DNA of 64,000 nt from Moringa oleifera (taxonomy: Eukaryota; Streptophyta; Magnoliopsida; Brassicales; Moringaceae). The stretch is from the NCBI GenBank assembly GCA_021397835.1, contig JAJFZO010000896.1:1404501-1468500 (forward strand), given 5' to 3'. The notes beneath the pieces were generated by a model. The model made no database searches. It was not told where the DNA came from and saw only the letters and a program-made list of their open reading frames with translations. The translations under genes were made by a program, and so were the position numbers. Every line of letters starts with the position of its first letter. Position 1 is the first letter of the stretch. This document shows, one piece after another, positions 1 to 10,960 of the stretch.

Positions 1-1061
1 TTTCCTACTCCTCTTGGCTATCAAAGCGCTTCATTTCTCCTCTTGGCACTCTCTAGCCATGTGTGGTTTGCCACATATGAAGCATCCCGTAGGATTCTTC
101 CCTTTATCTTGTGAAGAGGACTTGTCGCCACCCTTTTGATACCCACCATTGTCTTTCTTGCCACTATTAGGCTTCTTGCCATCCTTCTGGCTGTAGGCCT
201 TCTGATTTTTCTTTCCACCATCATTTTCCTTTTTTCACCTTATGAATTGCATGCACCAGCATACTTATAATCTACAAGCTTTTTCGCAGCGGCAATTGCA
301 CTTGGCAATTCTCCCACGGCTTGCCTACGTAACTCAGCTTGTGCCCAAGGCTATAGTCCGGATAAGAAGTTAAACATCTTATCCTCCTCCGTCATATTTT
401 TGATGTAAAGCAATGAGGAGCTAAAATCCTTCATGTACTCTTGCACCGAACCTGAGTGCTTAAGCTTTTTGAGGGATTCTCTTGCAACCCAAGTAGTGTT
501 GCAAGGAAGGAATTGATCCTTTATTTCATTTTTCAACATATCCCACGTTTCGATCCTTGGCTTCCCCGCACTAGCGTCGTCCTCCATTTGAGTTTGCCAC
601 TAGAGCTTTGCATCTCCTTCCAAATACATGCTGGTGATTGTCACTCGCTCTTCCTCTCGGATGCAAGCAGCTTTGAAGCACTGCTTAATTTCCCATAGAA
701 AGTTCTCGAGCTCTTTGGAGTTTTGACTACCATCGAAGGACTTTGGGTGGGGGACTTTGATTTTGGATTAGCCACCCTCCCTGTGCCTTAAGAGGTTCAT
801 CACAGCCCTCTTTAGCAACGTGAGCTCATCTCTCAACTCTTTTTCCCCTTCTTTTACTGAATATGTCAAAGTTTCGATATCTTCCATGACAGATGCGAAG
901 TATAAATCCACATCCCTTTGTATTTCAACCAACACGATCTGGCCCACCCTCAGCTGCTCCGTATGCTGTTCGGTTTGAACAGCAAGACTCGTAGCATCAT
1001 CACTTTGAGTTGCAACCACGAAATCCTCCAATCAGGTTAGTCTTTCCCTTATCTCATTCAT
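1..1061 (-). pseudogene. Retrotransposon gag, broken (copy A)
   Basis: Capsid/nucleocapsid protein of a Ty3/gypsy element. The ATG lies at 1061, in the leader context TCGCGATGAATGAG shared by every copy in this window. Codon 10 is TGA (1032-1034), where intact copies have CGA. Further in are the coiled N-terminal part (768-1031) and the Retrotrans_gag core (351-587; residues such as LKNEIKDQFLP, DFSSSLLYIKNM and MFNFLSGL). A zinc knuckle, CFICGKPHMAREC, lies at about 47-88. Its spacing is CX2CX3HX4C, one residue shorter than the textbook CCHC, and this form is family-wide here. Stops and frameshifts make it non-functional. Confidence 0.8.
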
Positions 1062-1092
1062 CGCGACCAACCAAAGTTGCCAACACAACCAG

Positions 1093-1105
1093 GCTTTAAT
1101 ACCAA
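1093..1105 (-). other. Primer-binding site, tRNA-iMet type, degenerate
   Basis: On the minus strand this reads TTGGTATTAAAGC, two transitions away from TGGTATCAGAGC, the usual initiator-tRNA-Met primer site of plant gypsy elements. It sits three bases inside the LTR edge. Confidence 0.7.
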
Positions 1106-1107
1106 AT

Positions 1108-1358
1108 TGTCACACAGTTGAGCTCTAGGCTCAAATTTTCACCGAGTGATGGCACGAGTGACACCTAACTTGTTAGCCAATTCGCTACGAATGCCTTCAA
1201 TCTCAAGTGAGCTTCAGATTAGAAACCCACACACACGAACACAAGAGAGAGTTAAAGAGAGACAAGTGTTTATGGGAACCAATCCCAACCTTTTTCATTT
1301 ATGAATAAGGATATACACTCTAAACACAACAGGACATCACACCTTTTTATGACTTTGG
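1108..1358 (-). repeat. 5' LTR fragment, U5/R side (copy A)
   Basis: On the minus strand this ends in GTGTGACA next to the primer site. It matches the proximal parts of the LTRs at 44942-45724, 59275-59968 and 61361-62142, including the segments about a drop of lettering GGCACGAGTGACACC and GGATATACACTCTAAA. It stops near 1358 inside the LTR, before the TATA-bearing part, where plus-strand element leader begins. Confidence 0.8.
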
Positions 1359-1385
1359 TTGTGTTGACAACTTTGGTTGGTCACG

Positions 1386-2365
1386 ATGAATGAGATAAGC
1401 AAAAGGCTAACCCGATTAGAGGATTTCATGGTTGCTCCTCAAAGTGATGTTGCTACAAGTCTTGCTGTTCAAACCGAACAACATAGTAGTTGAGGGTGGG
1501 TCAAAACGTGTTGGTTGAAATACGAATGGACGTGGATGTCCGTTTCACATCTGTCATGGAAGTTATCATCACTTTGATAGATTCGATAAGAGAAGGGGAA
1601 ACATAGTTGAGAGATGAGCTCACGTTGCTAAAGAGGGTTGTGATGAACCTCTTAAGGCACAGGGAAGGTGGCTTATGAAAAATCAAAGTCCCCGACCCAA
1701 AGTCCTTCGATGGTAGTTCAAACTCTAAGGAGCTCGAGAACTTTCTATGAGACATAGAGCAGTACTTCAAAGCTGCTCGCATCCTAGAGGAAGAATGGGT
1801 GACAAAATCACCAGTATGTATTTGCAAGGATCGAAAAGTGGGATGTGTTGAAAATGGAATTGAAGGATCAATTCTTTCCTTGCAATACTGCTTGGGTTGC
1901 AAGGGAATTTCTTAAAAAGCTTGAGCACTTAGCCTTAGAGCAAGAGTGCGTGAAGGAGTTTAGCTTCCTATTGCTAGACATCAAAAATATATCAGAAGAG
2001 TATAAGATGTTTAACTTCTTATCTGGAATATAACCTTAGGCGCAGGTTGAGTTACGTAGGCAAGCTGTGGGAGACTTGTTAAGTGCAATTGTCGCTGCGG
2101 AGAAGCTTGTAGATTACAAGTATGCTGGTGCGTCCAATTCACAAAGTGGGGAAAAGAAAAATGATGGTTGAAAGAAAAATCAAAAGGATTTTAGCCAGAA
2201 GGATGGCAAGAAGCCTAATGGTGGCAAGAAAGACAATGGTGGAAATCGAAAGGGTGGTGATAAGTTCTCTTCGCAAGACAAAGGGAAGAATCCTACAGGA
2301 TGCTTCATATGTGGCGGACCACACACGACTAGAGAATGCCCAAAGCGGGAGAAATTAAGTGCTCT
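1386..2365 (+). pseudogene. Retrotransposon gag, broken (copy B)
   Basis: The ATG at 1386 begins MNEISKRLTRLEDF, and codon 10 is still CGA (1413-1415). A stop appears where the other copies read glutamine or lysine codons. The frame reopens at 1845-2033 with the core motifs LKMELKDQFFP and MFNFLSGI. A basic linker (2122-2290) leads to the zinc knuckle CFICGGPHTTREC at 2301-2339 (CX2CX3HX4C). The protein packages element RNA in virus-like particles; this copy cannot encode it whole. Confidence 0.8.
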
Positions 2366-2369
2366 GATA

Positions 2370-3236
2370 GTGCAAAAGGAGGAGAAAAACTTGAATGAAG
2401 GGCCTTCGCGGGTGAACCCTCTCCAATTATTGAATGCAATCACGACAAGTAGTCAAGTTCAATATAAAGGCTTGATGTACGTGATGGTGCAAGTCAATGG
2501 GAAAGCTATGCAAGCTATGGTAGACAAGGGTGCTACCAAAAACTTTATGGCACAACGTGTGGCTGGTTTGTTGGGTCGGACCGTTGTGAAAAACTTCACC
2601 AAGTTAAAGGCAGTGAATTCGGAGGCAAAGCCTATCTTAGGCTCGGCGGTGTGTAACTTGAAGGTATATAAATGGCTAGGGCAGTGCAACCTAACCATGG
2701 CACCCCTCAATAATTTTAACTTGATATTGAGGATTAAGTTTTTGGCATTGGCAAAGGTGTTGATGGTTCTACACCTTCGAGGGATGCTTATAGGTGATGA
2801 GGGAAATTCATGCTTTGTTGCTGCCATGAAGAATGGTCAACAAGCAAAAGACAAAGGAATTGAATTGCAATCTGCCAAGCAATTCAATAGTAGGATAAAA
2901 TGGGGTGATCAAGCATATGTGGCTGCTTTGATTGAGATCAAGCTTGATCAACAGGTCGAAGTACCCAACATGGTGATGAAAGTTTTAGAAGAGTTCTCAG
3001 ACACCATGCCCCTTGAATTACTAAAGGAATTGCCACCGAGGAGGGCAATTGATCACAAAATTGAGTTGGGACAAGAAGCTAGATCACCGGTTAAAGCTCC
3101 TTACAAAATGTCTCCATTAGAGTTGGTTGAGTTGAGGAAGCAACTCGATGAGCTATTGCAAACGGGTCTCATTCAACCTTCGAAAGCTCCATATGGTGCA
3201 CTAGTATTATTTCAAAGAAACAAGATGGATCCTTGA
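2370..3236 (+). pseudogene. Protease and start of reverse transcriptase (copy B), 288-codon open stretch
   Basis: The longest open frame of copy B. Residues about 35-75 form the retropepsin core. The catalytic Asp-Thr-Gly is changed to Asp-Lys-Gly (2523-2531, ACG to AAG), which should abolish activity. The flap-side sequence WLGQCNLTMAPLNNF and the second strand LILRIKFLALAKV follow. The second half is the connector and the RT N-terminus (KAPYKMSPLELVELRKQLDELL, GLIQPSKAPYGA). The frame ends at 3236 through a one-base shift in front of the conserved RMCVDYR motif, which continues in another frame. Confidence 0.8.
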
Positions 3237-3790
3237 GGATGTGTGGACTACCGAGTACTGAATAAGGTAATAGTGAAGAACAAGTACTTTGTCCCGAATG
3301 TGACTGATTTGTTTGATCGATTGTCTAAAGCGTCATACTTTACAAAGGTGGACTTGCGGTCTAAGTATTAGCAAGTAGGGATCAAGGCGGGGGATGAGCC
3401 AAAGATAGCATTTGTGACCAGGTACGAGTCCTATGAATTTCTTGTGATGCCTTTCGGCTTAACTAATACTCCTACCACATTTTGCAATCTGATGAACGAT
3501 GTGCTATATGAATTTTTGGATGAATTTGTGATTGTCTATTTGGATGACATTGTGGTGTATGCTGAATCACTAGTTGAACGTGTGAATCACTTAAGGGCTA
3601 TCTTTTCTAAGTTAAGAGAGTACAAGCTCTGTGTGAAAAAAGAGAAGTGTAAATTTTGCCACCAAGAAATGCATTTCTTGGGGCATTGGGTCAGTAAGGG
3701 CCGAATCATAATGGATGAACGAAAGGTGGAGTTCATTGTAGGTTGGCCTACGCCAAGGAAGATCTCTGAATTATGATCATTCCTTGGGTT
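3237..3790 (+). pseudogene. Reverse transcriptase core (copy B)
   Basis: RNA-dependent DNA polymerase domain. It begins at the motif [13 protein letters not shown] (frame shifted relative to the preceding ORF), then [23 protein letters not shown] with a TAG three codons later (3369). It reopens at 3414-3776 with YEFLVMPFGLTN. The catalytic YLDD motif is at 3537-3548, followed by the thumb sequence HFLGHWVSKGRI. The polymerase aspartates are present, but the frame is broken on both sides of the palm. Confidence 0.85.
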
Positions 3791-4300
3791 GGCCAATTAC
3801 TATCGAAAATTCGTCAAATGATACTCAAAGAAAGTGAACTATTTGACGAATCTGCTCAAGGAGTAAGTTTGGTGCTGGACGGATGCCTGTCTAAAGATAG
3901 CAATGTCTTCAAAGCCTATTTTGGCCTTGCGAGATTTCGAGAAACCTTTTGAAGTACAAATTGATGCTTCGGATAGGGCCACTGAAGGAGTCTTAGTGCA
4001 AAAAGGACACCCCATTGGTTTCGAGAGTCGAAAGTTAAAGGATGCGAAGCAGAGGTATTCGGTTCATGAGAAAGAGATGGCTGCAGTGGTACTTTGCTTG
4101 GATGTGTGGAGGCACCACTTACTAGGTACGAAGTTTATAGTGATGGCGGATGACGTAGCAAACACTTACTTCAAGACCCAGAAGAAGAAGTTGACTCCCA
4201 AGCAAGCACGTTGATAAGAGTTCCTTACCGAGTTTGATTTTATGTGGCTACATAAACCTGGTAGAATTAGATGGCAGATCTTTAAGCAGAAAAGAAGTTG
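3791..4300 (+). pseudogene. RNase H domain (copy B)
   Basis: The RNase H domain that follows RT in Ty3/gypsy pol. The open part is 3903-4214. Catalytic positions can be read: Asp in QIDASDRA, Glu in HEKEMAAVV, and Asp in VMADDVAN (usually MTDN). Three consecutive lysines (KKK) before LTPKQAR instead of two are a small in-frame expansion. A TGA follows at 4214, where other copies read Trp. Confidence 0.8.
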
Positions 4301-4379
4301 AACCCTATGTTGCAGCATTGTCTTCGGTGCAAGCAACGTTTTGTGATCGAGTCAAAGAACAATCTCACTTAAACTCGAG

Positions 4380-4777
4380 CTATATGAAGCTTAAGCAACA
4401 AGTTTAAGAGGGCTTGGTGCAGAAGTATTGGCTAAAAGATGACCCACTATATGCCAAGGGCAGTAGGCTATTTATGCCTGGCGGTGGTGACTTGAGGTGA
4501 GAGTTGCTTAAGGAAAGACCCTCAATGGGCTGGTCACCCAAGAGTAGGAAGAATGATGACTTTGCTGGGAAAGTCATATCTTTGGCCAGAGATGGAAGAG
4601 AACGTCGATTCCTATGTCAAGACTTGTTTCATGTGCCTACAAGACAAGATCGAAAGAAAGAAAGAGGCGAGATTATTGAAGCCCCTGCCTATTCCAGAGA
4701 AGCCATGGCAATCCATCTCCATGGACTTCATTGTTGGTTTTCCAGAAGTGAAAGGTATGAGATCTATCCTTGTGTTG
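4380..4777 (+). pseudogene. Integrase N-terminal half (copy B)
   Basis: The connector MKLKQQVxEGLVQKYW starts at 4384. The HHCC zinc domain is split between frames (4504-4815 and 4553-4798), with the cysteine half CFMCLQDKIERKKE readable. The first catalytic Asp is visible in SMDFIVGFPEVKGMRSILV. Family sequence ends at about 4777, before the second catalytic Asp. Confidence 0.8.
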
Positions 4778-4869
4778 GAATCACCTGTTTTTGCTTAATC
4801 ATGGGTCACTTTTGATTGATTTCTCTAATGATAAGTATTATGTTTAATAGATGAGATGAGATGACATGT

Positions 4870-5186
4870 ATCATGTTTATTTAATGCCACTTGTCATTGG
4901 GACACATCTATTGCAATTTACCTCATCAAAGGCTCTCAGTCTTATTATTGAGGAGATTTGTACTTGCCTCATCATCAATGGATTCATAGAAGTTAACATA
5001 TTATCTTTAATTGTGTGATCCATTCATTGGCAGTATTAGATTCGAGCTTTATTCCAAAGGATCCAGATCTTTGGTCTTTTATGGGGCCTTTTCTATTTAG
5101 GGACATGCTCAAGCTAATTAGTGTCTATTGCTAAGGCTTTGGTCTTAGTTTAAGTCTAAATTTTTTGGGGGAGTATGTTAGGCAGT
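4870..5186 (+). mobile_element. Probable Ty1/copia pol tail, polypurine tract and LTR start
   Basis: Right after copy B ends, a decayed frame reads IEEICTCLIINGFIEVNIL. It lines up with the copia RNase H ending in which Ile-Cys/Ser-Thr, Gln-x-Ala-Asp-Ile and Phe-Thr-Lys recur; FRDMLKLISVY follows in another frame. Downstream a purine tract GGGGGAG (5167-5173) is followed by TGTTAGGCAG from 5176, the usual copia arrangement of polypurine tract plus 5'-TGTTAG LTR start. The protein match is weak and spread over two frames. I could not find the other end of the LTR. Confidence 0.4.
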
Positions 5187-7730
5187 TTACATACTGGATC
5201 AAGTAATTCAATGTTGGCAAACAAGGTTTCTTGAGGTACAAATTAGCTTATTTTGGTGATTCAAAGTGATGTTTTGCTACTCATATGACTATTAGATACA
5301 GTTTAATAAGATAATTTTTTCATTAGTTCTATTGTTTGGTTTGCTTTTTACCTTTTGTTAAAGGAGTCTTTATCAATCATGTTATTGCTAGGCATTTATT
5401 TTTGTCTTTTTACGCTTGTGTTCTTGCTTTTTAATTATGCTCTTCCACTTAATCATTCACATGATAACATCTTTCCAAATGAATCTTGGTATTGAATCTT
5501 TTTTTTTTTTTTTGTTTTTGGTTCAAGACTTTGTGTTTTGTATGTCACAAGCCTTATCACGTTACACATTTGTGCTCATAGACACATAGTCGAGTTTGAC
5601 TTTTCTCACAAAGTTTATGATTTACTTGTAGTCTTCCATTTACTATCGTTAGTGGGTCATACTTAGGCACTTTTCTTTGCTTGTTTAATCCCTCATGCAT
5701 CGTCATGGTTCATCTTATCATATTCTTAAGGCAATATCTCATCGCTCCTTGACAATGTGCTTGCCCAATAAGCTCCTTTATATAATCACATGTTGTTGGT
5801 CCTTTATGCATGGGAACCTTTTAACACCTTGCTGGGCTCATCTACTAAAGGTTTTATTTAGGCCTTTACTAGTGTTGTAAGGCTTTTCACAATGGAAACA
5901 TCATTTGGGCCTACGAGGCCAGTAGGCTCGTTACCCAATAACTCCCTCTTGAGGGATTTTAGAGATAGTAAGGATTTAGAATTCCTTGTTTGAAATAGTT
6001 ATATGAGAATCAAATGCTTGCACATTCTGTTTAGTTGTTTGTAAGGTGTTTATTTTTGGGGGCTAATTAGACAAGCCAAGGTCTGGGGACTTATTCTGGC
6101 CACCTGAGTTTGGGGACATAGGGTTCTTCTACTTGCCTATACTATAGGTATTAGACTTTGTGTTGGGACATTTCAAGATGCTCAATTCTAAGGAAAAAAG
6201 CTAGCCAAAAGGGATCTTCCACTTTCAAGAGGGCTTTGCACAAATCCTAAGTACATTGACATCTAGTGCCTTGTGCTTTATAACAGTCAAATCTTGCTTT
6301 TTCAATTCATTGCTCATTGGTTGTTTCGAAGCTCTTCGTCTTCGTTGTCCGCATGTCCTGCCTTTGATTAGATTTTTTTCATTTTTCCACACATACTTAA
6401 GAGGTGAAACAAAAAATCTTACATCTCTTTCGCTTTTCCTTTTCCCTTACCTGGGGTTTTAGTGTTTGTCCCTTATGTTTCGTCTCCTTCTGTCAAGACT
6501 AGTTTCATCTTGCTTGGTACATAGCTACTCCTTTTCTTCCTTTTCTTCTCAAGCTAGCATTACCAATGGTTGGAGTCAAAGGAATGCAACACCTTGCAAA
6601 TAACAAAAATTCAAAAAAGCAAATTTTAGGGAATGTCACAAAATTACTTTGAACCACGTCAACTCTAACAACTTGTTTTTGTCAATCCATCAGGTTTTTA
6701 GTCTCATGGAAACATGCAGAATACTATTGATGAAAGTTTGGCATCTTGGACTCAGTTATTGTCCATTCTCCTCCATAGGAGGATTGAGCTTGCTATCCTT
6801 GTGTTGAGATGCTGTGTCTTTCATAAAGACACACTCTCTTATTGTCTTGGATTCCCAGAGCACTTATTCATTTGGTAGGTGTGCTGAGCCTAAAGTGTCT
6901 TGCCCAACTAGTTAATTCTAAAGTTATGGTGCATCATCATTGACTTTTTTTTAATGCTTATATGATCGAGTTTCGTACTTTTCTTTTCTTTCTTTCATGA
7001 ATTTCTATATCTTACACAAACATCTTAGTGGGGTTGGGTGATATTATCTTTGTTCCTCATTAGACACACACTGTTAGGTAATTTGACATCACCAAAACTA
7101 GCAACTCTGTAGACCTTAATATTTTGCTATCAGATTAGTTAACTATAGAGGTTGGCATGCGAGCGCATCTTATGCTTAGGGCCTATGGTGACCTATTTAC
7201 TCCTCGTCACTAGATAACAATTCCATGTTCTACTTCATGTGGGGCAAAGTGTGCAATCCCCAAAACCCAGGAGGTGATAGAGTGCCTTGATTACACAAGA
7301 GTCCAAGTGTGTACTAGCTGTTTCCTTTTACCACAGTGGTGTTATGCCTACTTGATTTATCATACTTTTTGCTTTGTTATTCTAATATTGCTTTGGGTAT
7401 TCAAATGGCTCTTTCTAGAAGTCCACACACACCATGGTTTTTGTTACTTCATTGACTAACGATGTAGTTACTTTGAGGGTAACATTGTTTGCTTCTTGCA
7501 CCTTATTGCTAAGACCACTACCAAATGTTGAAAGTTGGGCAAGGGTGAGATGTCAAGTATAGGCAATTAGGCAACACCCTCTTTTGAAAATGTTATTGTC
7601 TTATTTGAGCAACTGGCTCTCGATAGGAGTTTATCCTTTATGAAGGTGTGCATCTTCACCCAGCTCTTAGATCAAGTGTGTTTTTTCTCTCTTTATGGCT
7701 ACCGTTGAGAGGATTCTTACATCGTGAATT
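5187..7730. other. 2.5 kb without recognisable genes
   Basis: Moderately AT-rich, T-heavy on the plus strand, with only short open frames (at most 68 codons) and no familiar motif. It could hold the rest of a copia LTR starting at 5176 and old element DNA. A poly-T run lies at about 5501-5512. Confidence 0.5.
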
Positions 7731-8290
7731 AGAATGAGTATTTGTCAACATCTAATTTTACCAATAGTTAAATTTGAAGATTTTGAAGATAGAATCGATT
7801 TGTCAAGATTAGTGAGGAGGTATAATAAGATCTTTTTTAGGAATATTAAAGAGCAGGGCGAGATCTCGGCTTATTTGAAATCACATTTACTTGGACAAAA
7901 ATTGCAAAAAAAGCAAGGAATAAGTCGAGGTCAGAGTTTATCTATGATCAAACATTATTCGAGATTGGATTTACTTGAAGATTAATGAGACTATAGAAAA
8001 AACATGGAACAAGTCGAGATTAAGCATAAAAACTTGGTTATTTTTTGAATATGGGTCAGTGCGTAAAATATTAAGGAAAGACTAAAAGATGCTTCATATA
8101 TTGCTAACAAAGGTAGTATTATAATAAAAAGTCAATATCCATAATTCAAAGTTTAAATACTGAAGGACTCCTAAATGAAAACAAACAAAAGCATCATTGT
8201 TTACCAAAGCAACATTGTTTACCAAAGCAACTGTGAAATCAAGAAAGAAAGATACTGTTCATAAACGAAATATTCATATAGCAGGGTTTT
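7731..8290. other. Unassigned AT-rich stretch left of the Tat/Ogre-like element
   Basis: It holds an 83-codon open frame at 7734-7985 (+), rich in Lys, Leu and Ser, which I do not recognise. An imperfect direct repeat of about 18 bp (CAACATTGTTTACCAAAG) lies at about 8195-8232. The start TGTCAACATCTAATTTTACC (from 7742) loosely resembles the 3' LTR start at 19568, so a remnant of the 5' LTR is possible but unproven. Confidence 0.3.
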
Positions 8291-8670
8291 CATAAGAAGG
8301 CAGATTGGTCGAAGCAGAAGTAGCTTCAGGATGAGAGATCAGATTTGTTTGTCAGGATTTCCTAGAGAAAGGCTTATGTGGCTCACACTTTCATCGTGTG
8401 TGTTTAGAGTCCCAATAATAGAATCAACCATGTCTGAAGGAGGAGTAGGATCAGAAGTGGGCAATTTAAGCTCAATCTAGCTTAAATCAATGTTTTGCAC
8501 CTTTTTTTTGATCTCTTATACCAAACGCCTGTGGATTTGGTAGTAGAGCTTCATTGCTTAAGTTGCACTCTCTTTTAGATATTCTGAGGATTGAGTGTGC
8601 TCTATAATGGCCATTTCTTTTGCCTTAGCACAAACCCAATCTAGTTCTACTTCATGTTCTTGTTTTAGGT

Positions 8671-8841
8671 CTACCTAGTATCGATACTATGGAAAGTAAT
8701 GAGTTTAGCCTGCATGCTAGCCACTTCTTCCTTCATCTTCTTAAAGGCTATAGCCATCTCATCCATCATCTTCTTCATGTCATTCCTCTCATTTTGAAAG
8801 GTCTCAACCTCCTTCATAAATAATTTTAAACCTTTACTCAT
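8671..8841 (-). CDS. Small antisense ORF, coiled coil (56 aa), upstream of gag
   Basis: The ATG at 8841 opens 56 codons, ending in TAG at 8671. The middle (about residues 10-48) has heptad-like spacing of Val, Met, Ile, Phe and Leu with dense Lys/Glu (for example MKKMMDEMAIAFKKMKEEV), as expected of a coiled coil. More coding-like minus-strand sequence with stops continues toward 8330. Tat/Ogre elements are known to carry extra ORFs in either orientation near gag, so this may be the remnant of one. It could also be an insert or chance. Confidence 0.35.
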   Translation of the reverse strand: MSKGLKLFMKEVETFQNERNDMKKMMDEMAIAFKKMKEEVASMQAKLITFHSIDTR

Positions 8842-9119
8842 ATAGCTATACCAATCTACAACAATTGCGCATCTTTGGATGGACTTACATAGAAAGGAGA
8901 ATAGGAAGCTAAAAGGAAAAATCGTAAGTCAAGTAGTTCAAAAGAAACAGCTTTCACCTCATTTGAAGCTAGGATAAGTTGGATCAAAAGGACGTTGTTT
9001 TCTTCCTTCATATACTCCTGGAATCTCTTGAGCCAATAAGACAAGGATAAGTTTGACAAATAGCATAGTGATATCAAAAATCTATTATTCGTGCAAGTTA
9101 AGGAAGCCTTGATTCGTGT

Positions 9120-10175
9120 CGCAGTAAAGTTTTGAGACCTTATCTATCGATGCTTTAGTTTTAGGAAAGTAGATTTAATGCCCACTTTGGAGGAATATAC
9201 TGTGTTGTTGGGGATAAAGTCCAAGAAATCTGATAAGATTTACTTAAAAAAGAAAAAGTTAGCTCTTGGAGTTAAACAATTGTCCCTTATTTTGGGGATA
9301 CAAAAAGAAAAGTCTGAGAAACATATAAAGAGAAAAGGGGGAAGTGAATTCTTGACAAAGATTTTCTCTTGGAGTTCACACGGAATCATATCAAAGAGGA
9401 TGTCAGGAAAGTTAGCTTAGCTTTTGCCATATATAGACTAATGTTGTTTCTAAAGGTTTAGGTGCACATTAAAATGATAGTCGTGGATCTTTTTAGTACA
9501 ATTAAGTATGATGTCAATCCGGTTCCAACCATTCTAGCAGAGACGTTCATGTCATTGAACTATTAGAGGTGGAATAGGGAAGGCAAAATATTTGGAGGAC
9601 TATCGCTATTGTACGTATGGCTTAGGAGTTATTTTATGAGTACTGAAAGAGTATTCAAAGGCTTCCTAAATAAGAATCCAATTGAAGATTTTTGTAAAGC
9701 AAGATGGCCTGTGTCGAAGATAATGAATGAATGGATGAGATTTTTATTCGAGATGGCAAAAAGGAAAGTTCGCTGGTTGGCTTAATGGATCTCATGTGAA
9801 TCTATTTCACATCGATGTAGGAAGTTCAATTATGTACCATTGCTAGGATTATAGGGTAAAACTGGACATACGCCACTTTTAATGCTTAGACAACTCAGAG
9901 TGAAATAGTTTGTGCCAGCAACTCATGGGCTGGGAAATGAGGAATTTAGATATGATGAGCCAAACACCTCAAATTAAATGGATGAAATTATAGAAGCATG
10001 GAAGCAAACTTACCAAATTGTAAAAAGGAAGCTAGCAGATAAGACTACATTAAGATATTACCAATGGAAAGCTAGAGGGATTAGAAAAGTTGCTTTACTA
10101 AGTTGGTTGTTACATCAAGAATCTTTTCATATCTCGACATCGAATAAAATAGAAATTAAGAGATATAAGTAAGAG
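9120..10175 (+). pseudogene. DUF7745-like extra ORF of Tat/Ogre element, broken
   Basis: The open part 9178-9420 begins MPTLEEYTVLLGIKSKKSDK, the Pro-Thr-Leu/Ile-Glu-Glu-Tyr/Phe-x-x-Leu-Leu signature seen at the start of DUF7745-type plant proteins. Across stops and shifts the later parts of the same family are readable. They are PxLAETFMSLN (about 9520), the VPLLGL box (about 9835), HTPLLMLRQLRV (about 9870), FVPATHGLGNEEFRYDEP (9910-9965) and WKQTYQIVKRKLADKTT (9978-10172). Such ORFs are known upstream of gag in Tat-lineage elements and as isolated plant proteins; their role is unknown. The family name is from memory and needs a profile search. Confidence 0.6.
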
Positions 10176-10960
10176 ATAAAAGAACAAGAAATTGAGAAAG
10201 CTAAACTCCACGAGAAAATAGATTCTCTATAATATGAAATGCAAGTTCAAGAGGAAATTGTGAAAAAGACCAATAAAAAAAAAGGAGCTAGGAAGGAAGC
10301 AAAAGATGCAAAGGAGAGCTATAGAAATTTGAGAATGGAAGATAAAACCGAGACTGGGACTCGCATAATTAAGAGAAAAGAAGGAAAACTCAAACTTTTC
10401 ACCACACAGGTAGATCAATTATAAGAGTAAATGCAAGAAAAGGACTAATTGTTGGAGTGGAATTTTCAAAAGTGAGATCTTGACCATAGCCTTATAAGAG
10501 TCAGAATGGGAAATTCAAAGTCTAAGGAATATGGTAAAGCTTAATGATCTTCGATATAGGAAAGGAATTAAAGAACTGATGTAAACGCAATAACTAAAAG
10601 AGGAAGAATACTAGCGTAAAATGTTTCACTCGGAGCACATGCTGAAACAAGATAACCTGCATGCTGAATTAGAGAAAGTATTGGAAAATTCAAAATTTTG
10701 GGAGAACAAGGTATAAGAAATATGTGGCAACTGGTGCAAAAATGAAGAAGAATATATAGCAGAATTGAAAAATAGCCAAGAAAACGTTAATGTCATCCTA
10801 CTTCGAGTTGATAAATCCATAGAAATCGCTACAATATAATGTACCAAGAAATCGAAGAATTTAGAAAAAAAAAGTCTCAACAAGGAATGAAAACTCAAAA
10901 GAATTGATTACTTTTTTAGATCGCATCCAACATTTGTACCAAATGGCTTAGGATATCTTT
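10176..10960 (+). pseudogene. Coiled-coil C-terminal part of the extra ORF, broken
   Basis: Very Lys/Glu-rich sequence in shifting frames. The open piece 10239-10424 (MQVQEEIVKKTNKKKGARKE and on) and the sequence from 10450 to 10900 read as long charged helices with repeated Glu, Lys, Gln, Asn and Leu. DUF7745-type ORFs end in such a coiled coil, so I treat this as the continuation of the preceding remnant. No catalytic motif. Confidence 0.5.

Larger units (their letters stand above)
1..1358 (-). mobile_element. Ty3/gypsy chromovirus fragment, copy A (gag + partial 5' LTR)
   Basis: The minus strand reads, from high to low coordinates, a partial LTR, a primer-binding site, a gag start and a gag ending in a zinc knuckle. 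It is cut by the window edge at 1 and by a rearrangement near 1358, where plus-strand sequence of the same family begins. By eye it is nearly the same as 54583-55789 (copy H), including wording around the zinc knuckle, so the two are close relatives. Gag carries an early in-frame stop, so this copy is dead. Confidence 0.85.
1360..4777 (+). mobile_element. Ty3/gypsy chromovirus fragment, copy B (gag-pol, no LTRs)
   Basis: A plus-strand copy of the same family as copy A. It starts in the untranslated leader just after where the primer site should be. It runs through gag, protease, reverse transcriptase, RNase H and the first half of integrase, then breaks at about 4777 right after the residues GMRSILV. 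The 5' LTR, primer site, integrase C-terminus, chromodomain and 3' LTR are all missing. Multiple frameshifts and stops. Confidence 0.85.

Noticed and set aside
7742..8290. 5' LTR of the Tat/Ogre-like element
   Set aside because: Only the first 20 bases resemble the 3' LTR start. The TATA region, repeat cluster and conserved end signature of 19568-21911 are absent.
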